Positions 48,997 through 57,784 of a stretch of DNA of 64,000 bases are shown one piece after another; position 1 is the stretch's first letter; the number at the start of each line of letters is the position of its first letter. The position numbers and the translations under genes are program-made. The notes under the pieces were generated by a model. That model saw only the letters and a list, made by a program, of their open reading frames with translations, searched no databases and had not been told where the DNA came from. This stretch comes from Clostridia bacterium (GTDB taxonomy: Bacteria; Bacillota; Clostridia; Christensenellales; CAG-138), in contig JAFWOT010000014.1 of NCBI GenBank assembly GCA_017509785.1, positions 62,001 through 126,000 of the forward strand, given 5' to 3'.

Positions 48997-49782
48997 TTAT
49001 TCCATTCTCATCAGCTCGGCGAGGAGCTCCTCTCCCCACGAATACTCCGAAAGGAACTCCCCTTCGAAGCGGTTGCCGGGATCCCTCTTCCCGTCGAGCC
49101 AATCATAGTAATCGCAGTCGATCATCGAAGTGTCCGCCATCTGTCCCCTCCTTGTGGAGATGAGAAGCTCCTCGGCGCCGTTCTCCCTGAGCTGTTTTTT
49201 CAGCCTTCCGAGCGCGTTGTAGTAGACGGACATCATATCGTTCCCAAGGGGGCGCCCCTCCCAAAGGGTGCAGTAGATCGATTCGTTGCTGATCTCCCTG
49301 CCCCTTTTGGCGATCACGAGGGCAAGTATCTCCTTTGCCTTCCCGGTAAGATCGAGGGGCTGTCCGTCCCTCAGCACCATGAACCGCCCGAAAGTGCGGA
49401 CAAAGAGCTTCTTCCGCTGGCGCTGCGCGATAAGGCGCGCCCTTTCCACCGTCGCGGCGAGCATCTCCCTGTCGTAGGGCTTGAGCAGATAGTAGTCGCC
49501 GCCGATGCGGTTGAAATCCCAAAGATAATCCTCGTAAGCGGAAACGAACACAATAACGATATCGGGCTTTATCGCGCGGAGCGCGTTTGCGAGCTCCACT
49601 CCGCTCATGCCCGGCATCGCGACGTCGAGGAACGCGGCCTCCACGTCGTTCTCTTCGGCGAAGCCAAGCGCTTCCTTCGCGGACTCGAACTGCCCCGCGA
49701 CAGTCAGCGCGGGGATCCCCTCGCACAGCCTGACGAACCTTCGCAGCATGAGGGGCTCGTCGTCAACGATCATTATCCTCAT
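48997..49782 (-). CDS. response regulator with winged-helix output domain
   Basis: The 261-residue protein has a receiver domain (1-118; acidic pair VDDE, phospho-acceptor Asp53, Lys101) and a C-terminal DNA-binding domain (about 128-225: FVRTFGRFMVLRDGQPLDLTGKAKEILALVIAKRGREISNESI). The latter resembles the SARP/OmpR-like domains found in two-component systems with LytS-type kinases. It lies 78 bp downstream of the kinase gene. The ATG at 49782 was preferred to a TTG 9 bp upstream. Confidence 0.88.
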   Translation of the reverse strand: MRIMIVDDEPLMLRRFVRLCEGIPALTVAGQFESAKEALGFAEENDVEAAFLDVAMPGMSGVELANALRAIKPDIVIVFVSAYEDYLWDFNRIGGDYYLLKPYDREMLAATVERARLIAQRQRKKLFVRTFGRFMVLRDGQPLDLTGKAKEILALVIAKRGREISNESIYCTLWEGRPLGNDMMSVYYNALGRLKKQLRENGAEELLISTRRGQMADTSMIDCDYYDWLDGKRDPGNRFEGEFLSEYSWGEELLAELMRME

Positions 49783-49860
49783 TTCGTTCAATCCTCGACT
49801 TTCCTTTATATTCGGCGGCCGCCCGCAGACGCGGCCCTTCCGTGAAGCGGGAAGCGTCCG

Positions 49861-51372
49861 TCACTCCCGCGGTTCCTTCGGTATGCTCACCGTGACCCTC
49901 GTCCCGACGCCGATCTCGCTTTCGACCCGAACCTCCGCGCCCATCATCTTTTCAAGACGGAACGTGATATTCCTGATGCCCGTCGATTCGGTCCGTTCGC
50001 CGTACATATCCTCGCCGAATCTGCTCGCGTCGAACCCGACTCCGTCGTCCTCCACCCGGATCAGCCTGCGGTCGTCAAGCTCCTCCGTCGTGAGGGTCAG
50101 CGTGCCGCCCCGCTCCCCGCGCCCGTATATGCCGTGCCGTATCGCGTTTTCGACGAGAGGCTGAATGCTGAGGGGCACTATGTCGAAATCGGCGGCGCTT
50201 ATATCGTAGATCACCTTCAGCTTTTCGCCGAGGCGCATCTTCTCGATGTTGACGTACGCCCGGATATTCGAAAGCTCCTGCCGGAACGAGATGGGCGCGT
50301 CGTTCGACATCGCACGGATGCAGCTCCTGAGATGGATGGTGAAATCCCCGAGAAGATCCGAAGCGTACTCCGGGTTTTCGAGTATGATCTCCTGAATGGA
50401 GCCGAGCGCGTTATACAGGAAGTGCGGCTGCATCTGGCTCGTGAAATTGCGGATCCGGCTCATTTGGAGCTTGTACTGCAGCTCCTCGAGCTCCTTCTCC
50501 CTGCGCTGCTGCTGCGTCAGGTCGTAGATCACGCCGAACGAGAGTATGTCCTTCGTCGCCTCGTCGCGGTAAAGGTAAAACACCTTCCTGCAGGGCTGCT
50601 TGCGCCCGTCGTCGTGCAGGGCGGTGAATGAGACCGACGCTCTCCTCTCGCCCTGTTCGAAGCAGTTTATGAGATACCCGCGGTCGCCGATCTCCACAAA
50701 CCTCTCCTTGCCCTCCACCACCATGGTGTCGCAGATCCACTTCGCCCAGCGGGTGTAGGTCAGGGGCTCGCCTTCGATCAGCCCGCCCTCCAGCGAGAGC
50801 TTGTCCTTCAGGTGCTGATACGGCGAGATCGAAAGTATCAGATCCTTCGTGAGGTTTGCCTCGATGTATCCGTCCGCGCTCGCGAGTATGGCGTCGAGAA
50901 GATTCTTCTCTTTGCTCTGCATGGACGATATCTGATCCACGTTCGCCCTGTCCCTTCGGAAGGACATATCGACGTTCATTATCCCGATGAGTATGTGCGG
51001 CCTGCCGCCGAGCAGCGCCTTCGTCGCCCTGAGCTTATGGTAGAGGGCGTTCGAGTCAATATTGAGCCTGTAAACGAACTCATAGTATTTCGCCCTTTCA
51101 AGGCCCTCGAACAGATTCTCCTTTGAGAGCTTTTTGAGAACGTATTCACGGTCGCCCTCATAGATTAATTTGGGGATGTTGTTTTTCAGAGCGCCGAAGA
51201 AATCCTCCCCGCTTCCCGCGAGCTTCAGGCTGCGGTATGAATCGCTCTCGTGAAAGCACCGGTACGCGGAGGTAAGCGCGTCTATCGCGTATATGCTCTC
51301 ATAGTTTTCATAAAGAGCTTTCACTATCGCCTCGTTCGAAGCGCCGTTGTCATCAAATACGAAATCGCTCAT
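49861..51372 (-). CDS. cytoplasmic histidine kinase of the LytS/YpdA (HisK_N) family
   Basis: The 503-residue protein has no membrane segment. Residues about 20-290 hold PAS-like sensory repeats (YYEFVYRLNIDS ... IGIMNVDMSF; KVFYLYRDEATKDILSFGVIYDLT). The kinase core begins at QMQPHFLYNALGSI (His317) and ends with a HATPase domain (QPLVENAIRHGIYGRGERGG; VEDDGVGFD). It senses a cytoplasmic signal that cannot be deduced. ATG follows GGAGCGG. The paired regulator is directly downstream and the pilus operon after that, so pilus control is a possible output. Confidence 0.9.
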   Translation of the reverse strand: MSDFVFDDNGASNEAIVKALYENYESIYAIDALTSAYRCFHESDSYRSLKLAGSGEDFFGALKNNIPKLIYEGDREYVLKKLSKENLFEGLERAKYYEFVYRLNIDSNALYHKLRATKALLGGRPHILIGIMNVDMSFRRDRANVDQISSMQSKEKNLLDAILASADGYIEANLTKDLILSISPYQHLKDKLSLEGGLIEGEPLTYTRWAKWICDTMVVEGKERFVEIGDRGYLINCFEQGERRASVSFTALHDDGRKQPCRKVFYLYRDEATKDILSFGVIYDLTQQQRREKELEELQYKLQMSRIRNFTSQMQPHFLYNALGSIQEIILENPEYASDLLGDFTIHLRSCIRAMSNDAPISFRQELSNIRAYVNIEKMRLGEKLKVIYDISAADFDIVPLSIQPLVENAIRHGIYGRGERGGTLTLTTEELDDRRLIRVEDDGVGFDASRFGEDMYGERTESTGIRNITFRLEKMMGAEVRVESEIGVGTRVTVSIPKEPRE

Positions 51373-51652
51373 TTTCCGCTCCTTCCGTCATTGTATTTGC
51401 ATTAGTTTATCATGGAGCGACCAACGCCGGACTAATGCCGCGGGCCGTCCGGACATTCTATTACAGCCCCGGTCCCGTGTCAACCCCGCGCGGGAAGCTC
51501 CGGCACGGAGCTTTACGGCTTGTTCGGTTCCCGGAACGAGTCGAAATATATTTTTAAAAAGCTGTCCACTTCGTCCGCGCCCGCTTGCTATATATATGAG
51601 GGGAATACGGGCCGGCGGCTCTTCCCCGAAAAAACACGTATTGGGGGGTAAT
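51373..51652. other. intergenic region between the kinase and the small secreted protein
   Basis: It holds divergent promoters by position. A TATATATATGAGG stretch about 60 bp before the secreted-protein gene could serve as its -10 area, but no clear -35 was found. No gene is visible. Confidence 0.4.
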
Positions 51653-52090
51653 ATGAAAGCGACGTTTAAGAAAAGTCTGCTGTTGGCGCTTGCGCTGATA
51701 CTGCTTGCGGGGTGCGCCGGCGCGCCTTTGAGGATGGCCCGCGCGGCGGTGACCTACAACAACGCGGTAAGCTGTTCCATCAGCAGCAGCATCAATTCCA
51801 ACGGGAAGCTCTCGGTACTGCTCGTCGGGAACGGCATAAAGGGCAAGACCACCCGCATCGGGGCGGAGCTTTACGTCGAGAAGAGGATACTCGGGATATT
51901 CTGGACGAGGGTCAACATCGGCTATACCGACAACGTATGGATCGATTCCGTAACGGGGGCCTCGTTCCTCAACACCTTCACGACGAACCTCTCCTCCACG
52001 GGAACGTACCGCGTCACCGTGACGTTCACCTTCTCCGGGACGGGAGGACCCGACGACGTTATAGTCAAGACGAGCACTGCGACCTACTGA
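51653..52090 (+). CDS. small secreted protein (DUF6147-like)
   Basis: The 145-residue protein has a signal sequence with a possible lipobox (LALALILLAGC) and an alternative type I cleavage after RMARA. The mature part is a beta-rich single domain: VSCSISSSINSNGKLSVLLVGNGIKGKTTRIGAELYVEKRILGIFWTRVNIGYTD ... TNLSSTGTYRVTVTFTF, similar in pattern to small clostridial secreted proteins of DUF6147. The ATG follows GGGGGG. It is monocistronic with its own terminator. Confidence 0.7.
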   Translation: MKATFKKSLLLALALILLAGCAGAPLRMARAAVTYNNAVSCSISSSINSNGKLSVLLVGNGIKGKTTRIGAELYVEKRILGIFWTRVNIGYTDNVWIDSVTGASFLNTFTTNLSSTGTYRVTVTFTFSGTGGPDDVIVKTSTATY

Positions 52091-52111
52091 CGGCAGCGGC
52101 CCATCCTATCG

Positions 52112-52149
52112 AAAAGCCCGCGGATACCTGCGTATTCACGGGCTTTTTT
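52112..52149 (+). terminator. terminator after the small secreted protein
   Basis: AAAAGCCCG pairs with CGGGCTTTT, followed by TTA. It may also serve the convergent anti-sigma gene. Confidence 0.75.
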
Positions 52150-52160
52150 ATTGCTTTTAT

Positions 52161-52868
52161 TCAATCCGCCCCGAGGGACAGTATCCAGGATTCGATGTCG
52201 CTTTCATCGAACCCCGGCGAGCAGGAGATCGAGAAATAATACCCGTCCTCGACCCACGCGGCATGGGAGAATTCCTCCCCGAGAAGGAGCGTGACCGATC
52301 TGCCGCCGACCTCGCGCTCCAGCAGGGAGCAGCCCTCCCTGTTTACGGATTCCCCGGAAAAGCCCCTTGCCGCCTGGCAAAGCTTTATGTACGCGCCGGA
52401 AGGATCCGAATAGGTCGTGACTATCATATTGCCCTCCCTGGCGGAAACGTCCACGAAAAATCCTTCGGGCGCCTCCGTGAAGCCGTAAACGCGGCCGATC
52501 CCTTCCTGCGAGATCTCGGGTTCGTAATCGAAATGATCCCCGAATACCCTTATGAAGAAGCCCGCCACGCTCTCGCGGATCTCCGGCACGGCGCAGGCGA
52601 CCGCCGCGAAAGCGAGCAGCACCGCCGCGGCGGCTATGAGCCAGTATTTCGCTTTTATGCCGCGGGGCTTCCTTTTTTCCGCGGCGGGAGGCTCCCACGC
52701 TGCGGAAGCCGCTTCCCGCTCCTTCCTGCGGTTTGCGAAAAATTCATCCATGCGCCTCTCGAAGGCCTCCGAGAAGACGTGCTCCGGAAGCTCCTTTCCC
52801 GCCCTTTCGGCGGAAAGATCCGCGTCTATGCACATGGCGAGCGTTTCATTGAATACGGCGACAGTCAT
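52161..52868 (-). CDS. probable anti-sigma factor with DUF4367-like domain
   Basis: The 235-residue protein has a cytoplasmic N-terminal part (1-75), one membrane helix (about 79-97) and an extracytoplasmic domain (about 110-235) with VYGFTEAPEGFFVDVSAREGNMIVTTYSDPSGAYIKLCQAARG, typical of DUF4367. The start overlaps the sigma gene by 4 bp (ATGA) with GAGGAGG upstream. It should hold the sigma factor at the membrane until a signal arrives. Confidence 0.8.
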   Translation of the reverse strand: MTVAVFNETLAMCIDADLSAERAGKELPEHVFSEAFERRMDEFFANRRKEREAASAAWEPPAAEKRKPRGIKAKYWLIAAAAVLLAFAAVACAVPEIRESVAGFFIRVFGDHFDYEPEISQEGIGRVYGFTEAPEGFFVDVSAREGNMIVTTYSDPSGAYIKLCQAARGFSGESVNREGCSLLEREVGGRSVTLLLGEEFSHAAWVEDGYYFSISCSPGFDESDIESWILSLGAD

Positions 52869-53422
52869 CGTTTTTCCTCCTCGCTTTTCATAAAGGAAGC
52901 GATCCTCTTCTTTGCGCGCTGCAGACGCTTTATTACCGTGGTGTGCTTCTCCCCGAGGAGCTGCGCCGTCTCGGCGGAGGAGAGCTCCAGCCCGAAGCGC
53001 ATCCAAAGAAGCGCCCTTTCCTCCGGCTCGAGCCGCTGCACCGCCCTGCGGAGCTCCTCGTATTCGTCGAGCCTGCATATCCGCTCGATGAGATCCTCGT
53101 CGGTCGGATCCGTGAGCTCGGCTTCGGCGGCCTCATCCTCAATGAACACGAGCTTCGATCTTCTTTCCTTCGCGTTGAGGGCCCTGTATTTTGTGACGAG
53201 GAGCAGGAACCGCTCCCTGCTCTTTTTGTCGAGGGGCTCCAGCTTTTTAATATACTTTGAAGCGACCTCGCAGAAAACGGTCTGGACGACGTCCTCGGAA
53301 TCGTATTCGTTCTTAAGATACAAAAACGCGAGCGCGAACATTGCGGAGCGATGCTCGAAATAGAGCGCTTCGCAAAGCTCCCTCTCCTCCTCCGTTTTGA
53401 TCATCGACAAAAACAAAAGCAT
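52865..53422 (-). CDS. ECF-type sigma factor (second copy in the window)
   Basis: The 185-residue protein has region 2 (EHRSAMFALAFLYLKNEYDSEDVVQTVFCEVASKYI ... FLLLVTKYRALNAKERR) and region 4 (AVQRLEPEERALLWMRFGLELSSAETAQLLGEKHTTVIKRLQRAKKRI). The start at 53422 has GGAG upstream; an upstream ATG at 53467 falls inside the -10 box and cannot be used. The pair with its DUF4367 anti-sigma factor forms a bicistronic unit. Confidence 0.9.
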   Translation of the reverse strand: MLLFLSMIKTEEERELCEALYFEHRSAMFALAFLYLKNEYDSEDVVQTVFCEVASKYIKKLEPLDKKSRERFLLLVTKYRALNAKERRSKLVFIEDEAAEAELTDPTDEDLIERICRLDEYEELRRAVQRLEPEERALLWMRFGLELSSAETAQLLGEKHTTVIKRLQRAKKRIASFMKSEEEKR

Positions 53423-53458
53423 TTTTTCTCCGTTCCGAACGCGGAGCGCCTTCTCCGC

Positions 53459-53487
53459 ATTATACACATATTATCATGATCCGACAA
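53459..53487 (-). promoter_or_regulatory. promoter of the second sigma/anti-sigma pair
   Basis: TTGTCG (53482-53487), a 17-bp spacer and TATAAT (53459-53464) on the minus strand. Confidence 0.7.
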
Positions 53488-53588
53488 AAACAGCAAGACC
53501 AAAATCCCCCGAACAGCGGGTTTTTTTCTCAATTTACGGGCGCGTATGGGCCGCGATGGATTTATTTTTAAAAAATATACAGGGGGCA

Positions 53589-53617
53589 TTGATTTTTCGT
53601 TCGGGATGTTATATAAT
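53589..53617 (+). promoter_or_regulatory. promoter of the opp operon
   Basis: TTGATT (53589-53594), a 17-bp spacer and TATAAT (53612-53617), about 85 bp before oppB. Confidence 0.75.
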
Positions 53618-53702
53618 CGAATAGTGATCAACCCTGAATGACGGAGGGTGTTTTCTGCCGCTCAGGCGGGAGGCGCTTTCTTAAAAGAAAGGTGTAAGAC
53701 GG

Positions 53703-54632
53703 ATGAACTCAAAAACAATGTTCTACATTTTAAAGAGGATCCTGCTTGCGGTCCTCACCGTCTGGGTCGTCATAACGGTGACTTTCTTCGTAATGCACGC
53801 CGTACCCGGCGGCCCGTTTACGAGCGAGAAGGCGATCTCCCCGGCGGCGCAGGCCGCGCTCGAGGCGAAGTACGGGCTCGACAAGCCCCTCATGCAGCAG
53901 TACTTCACCTATCTTGAGGATATCGTCACGAAGTTCGATTTCGGTCCCTCCCTGAAGCAGAGGGGGCGTATGGTCATCGATATCATCACCGACGGCATGA
54001 AGACTTCGGCGAAGCTCGGCGTGATCGCGGCGGTCATCGCGGCGGTCTCGGGGATCGTTCTCGGGGCCGTTGCCGCTCTGCGCCGAAACAAGCTCATAGA
54101 CAAGATAGTAATGGTCATAACGACGGCCTTCGTTTCGATGCCGTCATTTATTATGGGCGCGCTGCTGTTGGCGCTGTTTGCCGTCAGCCTGCATCTGCTG
54201 CCGGCCAACGGAGCCGCAAAGGGCGGTCTCGTCCTGCCGATCATCACGCTCTCGCTCTACCCGATGGCCTATATAACGAGGCTGACCCGTTCCTCCATGC
54301 TCGACGTTCTCGGGCAGGATTACATCCGCACGGCAAAGGCGAAGGGCGTTTCGGGCACGAAGATAATATTCGGCCACGCGCTGAAGAATTCGCTCATTCC
54401 CGTCATCACCTATTTCGGGCCGATGCTCGCCTACATAGTCACGGGGTCGCTCGTCGTCGAGAGGATATTCGCCGTGCCGGGCATAGGCAAGGCCTTCGTA
54501 CAGAGCATTACGAACCGCGATTACCCCCTCATAATGGGGACGACCATAGTCCTTGCCGTGCTGATCGTCATAATGAATCTTGTGAGCGACATACTCTACA
54601 AGGTCGTCGATCCGCGCATCAATCTGGAATAA
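53703..54632 (+). CDS. oppB: oligopeptide ABC transporter permease
   Basis: The 309-residue permease has the OppB layout: N-terminal helix RILLAVLTVWVVITVTFFVMHAVPGGPF, an extracytoplasmic loop, and the EAA-like motif in YIRTAKAKGVSGTKIIFGHALKNSLIPVITYFG. About six membrane segments are present. With the following permease it forms the channel for oligopeptides or similar ligands. Ribosome site GAAAGG lies 9 bp upstream. Operon promoter at 53589-53617. Confidence 0.93.
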   Translation: MNSKTMFYILKRILLAVLTVWVVITVTFFVMHAVPGGPFTSEKAISPAAQAALEAKYGLDKPLMQQYFTYLEDIVTKFDFGPSLKQRGRMVIDIITDGMKTSAKLGVIAAVIAAVSGIVLGAVAALRRNKLIDKIVMVITTAFVSMPSFIMGALLLALFAVSLHLLPANGAAKGGLVLPIITLSLYPMAYITRLTRSSMLDVLGQDYIRTAKAKGVSGTKIIFGHALKNSLIPVITYFGPMLAYIVTGSLVVERIFAVPGIGKAFVQSITNRDYPLIMGTTIVLAVLIVIMNLVSDILYKVVDPRINLE

Positions 54633-54644
54633 GGAGGCGATAGC

Positions 54645-55703
54645 ATGAACGTGAAAAAGTTTTCCATGCACGTGGACGTTGACTCCTTCATCCCCGCCAC
54701 CGAAGAGGAAAAGGCCTACATGGTGCAGATGCGCCCCTCGTCCACCTTCTTCAGGGACGGCATGAAGCGCCTTTTGAAGAACGGCGTCGCAACGGCAAGC
54801 CTCGTTATAATCATCGTGATAACGCTGGCCTCGCTCATAATACCCGCCTTCTGGCCCTACTCCTACGAGACGATGCTCGGCGTACAGCCGGGCAAGGCGG
54901 TCGACAGCAGCTACAACAACCTCGCCCCGTTCGAATACGGCGCCTCCGAAAAGGCGCGCATAGAGGCGGGCGAGAAGATCTTCCCCCACATATTCGGGAC
55001 GGACAACCAGGGCAGGGATTACTTCATCCGCGTCGTCTACGGGACGAGGATCTCCCTGGCGGTCGGCTTCTTTGCGAGCATAATAGTCCTCATAATCGGC
55101 ATGACGGTCGGCTCCATCGCGGGCTACTTCGGCGGAGCGGTCGACCTCATCATAATGCGAATAGTCGATATCATCTATTCGCTGCCCGATATGCTCATGG
55201 TAATACTGCTTGCCGCCGTTCTGAAGGAAACGCTCGGCTCCGCCCTTGAGGGGACGGCGCTCGAGAAGATCGGCAGCAACATCATCTCGCTGTTCATAGT
55301 CTTCGGCGTGCTTTACTGGGTCAGCATGTCGCGCCTCATCCGCGGGCAGATACTCTCCCTCAGGGAGCAGGAATACGTGCTCGCCGCGAGGGCCGCGGGC
55401 GCCAAGGGCGGCAGGATAATCAAAAAGCACCTGCTCCCCAACAGCATAAGCGTCGTCATAATCTCCACCGCGCTGCAGATCCCCAACGCGATATTCACGG
55501 AGAGCTACCTCTCCTTCCTCGGGCTCGGCGTAAACGCGCCGATGCCCTCGCTCGGGTCTCTCGCTTCCGACGCGCTCAACGGCCTCAGCTCCTATCCCTA
55601 CCGCCTCATAATCCCGGCGATAGTCATCTCGCTGATAGTTCTGTCGCTGAACCTCTTCGGCGACGGCCTGCGCGACGCGTTCGATCCCAAGCTCAGGACT
55701 TAA
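54645..55703 (+). CDS. oppC: oligopeptide ABC transporter permease
   Basis: The 352-residue permease has an extended cytoplasmic N-terminus (to about 45) and the OppC signature HIFGTDNQGRDYFIRVVYGTRISLAVGFFASIIVLIIGMTVGSIAGYFGG. The EAA-like motif is YVLAARAAGAKGGRIIKKHLLPNSISVVI. Twelve bases separate it from oppB, with AAGGAGG before the ATG. Confidence 0.93.
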   Translation: MNVKKFSMHVDVDSFIPATEEEKAYMVQMRPSSTFFRDGMKRLLKNGVATASLVIIIVITLASLIIPAFWPYSYETMLGVQPGKAVDSSYNNLAPFEYGASEKARIEAGEKIFPHIFGTDNQGRDYFIRVVYGTRISLAVGFFASIIVLIIGMTVGSIAGYFGGAVDLIIMRIVDIIYSLPDMLMVILLAAVLKETLGSALEGTALEKIGSNIISLFIVFGVLYWVSMSRLIRGQILSLREQEYVLAARAAGAKGGRIIKKHLLPNSISVVIISTALQIPNAIFTESYLSFLGLGVNAPMPSLGSLASDALNGLSSYPYRLIIPAIVISLIVLSLNLFGDGLRDAFDPKLRT

Positions 55704-55720
55704 GAAAGGAGCCCGCAATT

Positions 55721-56740
55721 ATGGAACCTTTACTCAAGGTACGCGATCTGCATACATCGTTCTTCACTCCGGCGGGCGAAGTCAAGGCCGTCAACGGCGT
55801 CTCCTTCAACCTTGACAGGGGGCGTGTGCTCGGCATAGTCGGCGAGAGCGGCTCGGGCAAATCCGTCACCGCGTACTCCATCATGCAGATACTCGCCTCC
55901 ACCGGCAAGATAGTCTCCGGCTCAATAAAGCTTGACGGGCAGGAGCTCGTCAACGCGGGCGAATCCGTCATGAAGACCGTCCGCGGGAACAGGATCTCCA
56001 TCATATTCCAGGATCCGATGACCTCGCTCAACCCCACCTACACGATAGGCCATCAGCTCATGGAAGCGATCATGCTCCATTCCGACCGCACGAAGGCGCA
56101 GGCAAGGGAGCGCGCCGTCGAGATGCTGCGGCTCGTCAACGTGAACGAGCCCGAAAAGCGAATGAAGCAGTACCCGTTCGAGTTCTCGGGCGGTATGCGT
56201 CAGCGCGTGATGATAGCGATGGCGCTCGCCTGCGAGCCCGACATACTCATAGCCGACGAGCCGACGACGGCGCTGGACGTCACGATCCAGGCCCAGATAC
56301 TCGAGCTCATGCGGTCCCTGCAGGAGGAGCTCGGCATGGCGATAATAATGATCACGCACGATCTCGGCGTCGTCGCCCAGATGTGCGACGAGGTCATAGT
56401 CATGTACGCCGGCTCCATCTGCGAGCAGGGCACCGCGGAGGAGATATTCTACAACCCCAAGCACGAATACACGAAGGGCCTCATGCGCTCCATCCCGACG
56501 GCGGACACCGCCGGGAGCAAGCTGCATCCCATCACGGGAACGCCGATAGACCTTCTCAACATGCCGGAGGGCTGCCCCTTCGCGCCCCGCTGCGACGCGG
56601 CGATGAAGGTCTGCATACACAGCCGATGCGAGCGGATGCGCCTTAACGAGGAGCATTTCGCCGCCTGCTGGATGAACGTCAAGGAGGGCCTCGAAAAGGG
56701 CGAGCTGGAGCTTGAAGAGGAAGGGGGCGCAGCCGAATGA
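55721..56740 (+). CDS. oppD: oligopeptide ABC transporter ATPase
   Basis: The 339-residue ATPase has Walker A GESGSGKS, signature [11 protein letters not shown], Walker [13 protein letters not shown], and the oligopeptide/dipeptide C-terminal domain (about 235-320) with [15 protein letters not shown], a Cys-containing block that in relatives can hold an iron-sulfur cluster. It overlaps oppF by 4 bp. Confidence 0.95.
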   Translation: MEPLLKVRDLHTSFFTPAGEVKAVNGVSFNLDRGRVLGIVGESGSGKSVTAYSIMQILASTGKIVSGSIKLDGQELVNAGESVMKTVRGNRISIIFQDPMTSLNPTYTIGHQLMEAIMLHSDRTKAQARERAVEMLRLVNVNEPEKRMKQYPFEFSGGMRQRVMIAMALACEPDILIADEPTTALDVTIQAQILELMRSLQEELGMAIIMITHDLGVVAQMCDEVIVMYAGSICEQGTAEEIFYNPKHEYTKGLMRSIPTADTAGSKLHPITGTPIDLLNMPEGCPFAPRCDAAMKVCIHSRCERMRLNEEHFAACWMNVKEGLEKGELELEEEGGAAE

Positions 56741-57726
56741 AGACCTTTGACGAAAACAGCCGGCCTCTCGTTGAGGTGCAGCACCTTAAACAGTATTTCA
56801 ACATCAACGTGGGCGCCTTCAAGACGAAGCCCCTAAAGGCCGTCGACGACGTATCCTTCAGCATCCGCCGCGGCGAGACGCTCGGCCTCGTGGGCGAATC
56901 CGGCTGCGGAAAGACCACCGTCGGAAGGAGCATACTCCACCTCTACAAGCCCACGGCGGGCGAGGTCATATTCGACGGGAAGAAGATCTCCGACAAGGCG
57001 GGAATAAACGAGCTCCGCAAAAAGGCCACGATGGTCTTCCAGGATCCCTATTCCTCGCTCGACCCGCGCATGACCGTCTCCGACATAATCGGCGAGCCGC
57101 TCGACATCCACAAGATGTACTCCGGCAAGGCCGACAGGGAACAGAAGATACTCGCCCTGATGGACAGGGTCGGCCTCAACTCCGAGCACGCCTCAAGGTA
57201 CGCGCACGAGTTCTCCGGCGGTCAGCGCCAGCGCATAGGTATCGCCCGCGCGCTCGCCCTCAACCCGGAGTTCATAGTCTGCGACGAGCCCGTCTCCGCG
57301 TTGGACGTATCCATCCAGGCGCAGGTCATAAATATGTTCGTCGAGCTCCAGGAGCAGATGGACCTGACCTACCTCTTTATAGCGCACGACATACTGGTCG
57401 TCCGCCATATCTCCGACCGAATAGCCGTCATGTACCTCGGGAAGATGGTCGAGCTTGCCGACGCCGCCGAGATCTATGACCGTCCCCTCCACCCGTACAC
57501 GAAGTCGCTGATGTCCGCCGTGCCGCAGCCCGATCCGAAGATCGCCAAGGCAAACAAGAGGATCGTCCTCACCGGCGACATACCGAGCCCGCTCAACGCG
57601 CCCTCCGGCTGCCCGTTCCGCACGCGCTGCCCGCACGCCGCCCCCTGCTGCGCGGAGGGCATGCCCGAATTCAAGGAGGTGGCCCCCGGGCATTTCGTCG
57701 CCTGCCACCGCCTGAACGAGATCTGA
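56737..57726 (+). CDS. oppF: oligopeptide ABC transporter ATPase
   Basis: The 329-residue ATPase has Walker [10 protein letters not shown], signature [11 protein letters not shown], Walker [13 protein letters not shown] and the C-terminal oligopeptide domain with [15 protein letters not shown]. It forms the nucleotide-binding heterodimer with OppD. Confidence 0.95.
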   Translation: MKTFDENSRPLVEVQHLKQYFNINVGAFKTKPLKAVDDVSFSIRRGETLGLVGESGCGKTTVGRSILHLYKPTAGEVIFDGKKISDKAGINELRKKATMVFQDPYSSLDPRMTVSDIIGEPLDIHKMYSGKADREQKILALMDRVGLNSEHASRYAHEFSGGQRQRIGIARALALNPEFIVCDEPVSALDVSIQAQVINMFVELQEQMDLTYLFIAHDILVVRHISDRIAVMYLGKMVELADAAEIYDRPLHPYTKSLMSAVPQPDPKIAKANKRIVLTGDIPSPLNAPSGCPFRTRCPHAAPCCAEGMPEFKEVAPGHFVACHRLNEI

Positions 57727-57784
57727 ACCGTTCATCACACGCCCCGCGTGTTTTGAAAATCAAAAAATCGAAAGGAAGTTTATC

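Noticed and set aside
53506..53527. Terminator-like CCCG...CGGG plus T-run upstream of oppB
   Set aside because: The stem is only 4 bp and no gene ends there; not enough support.
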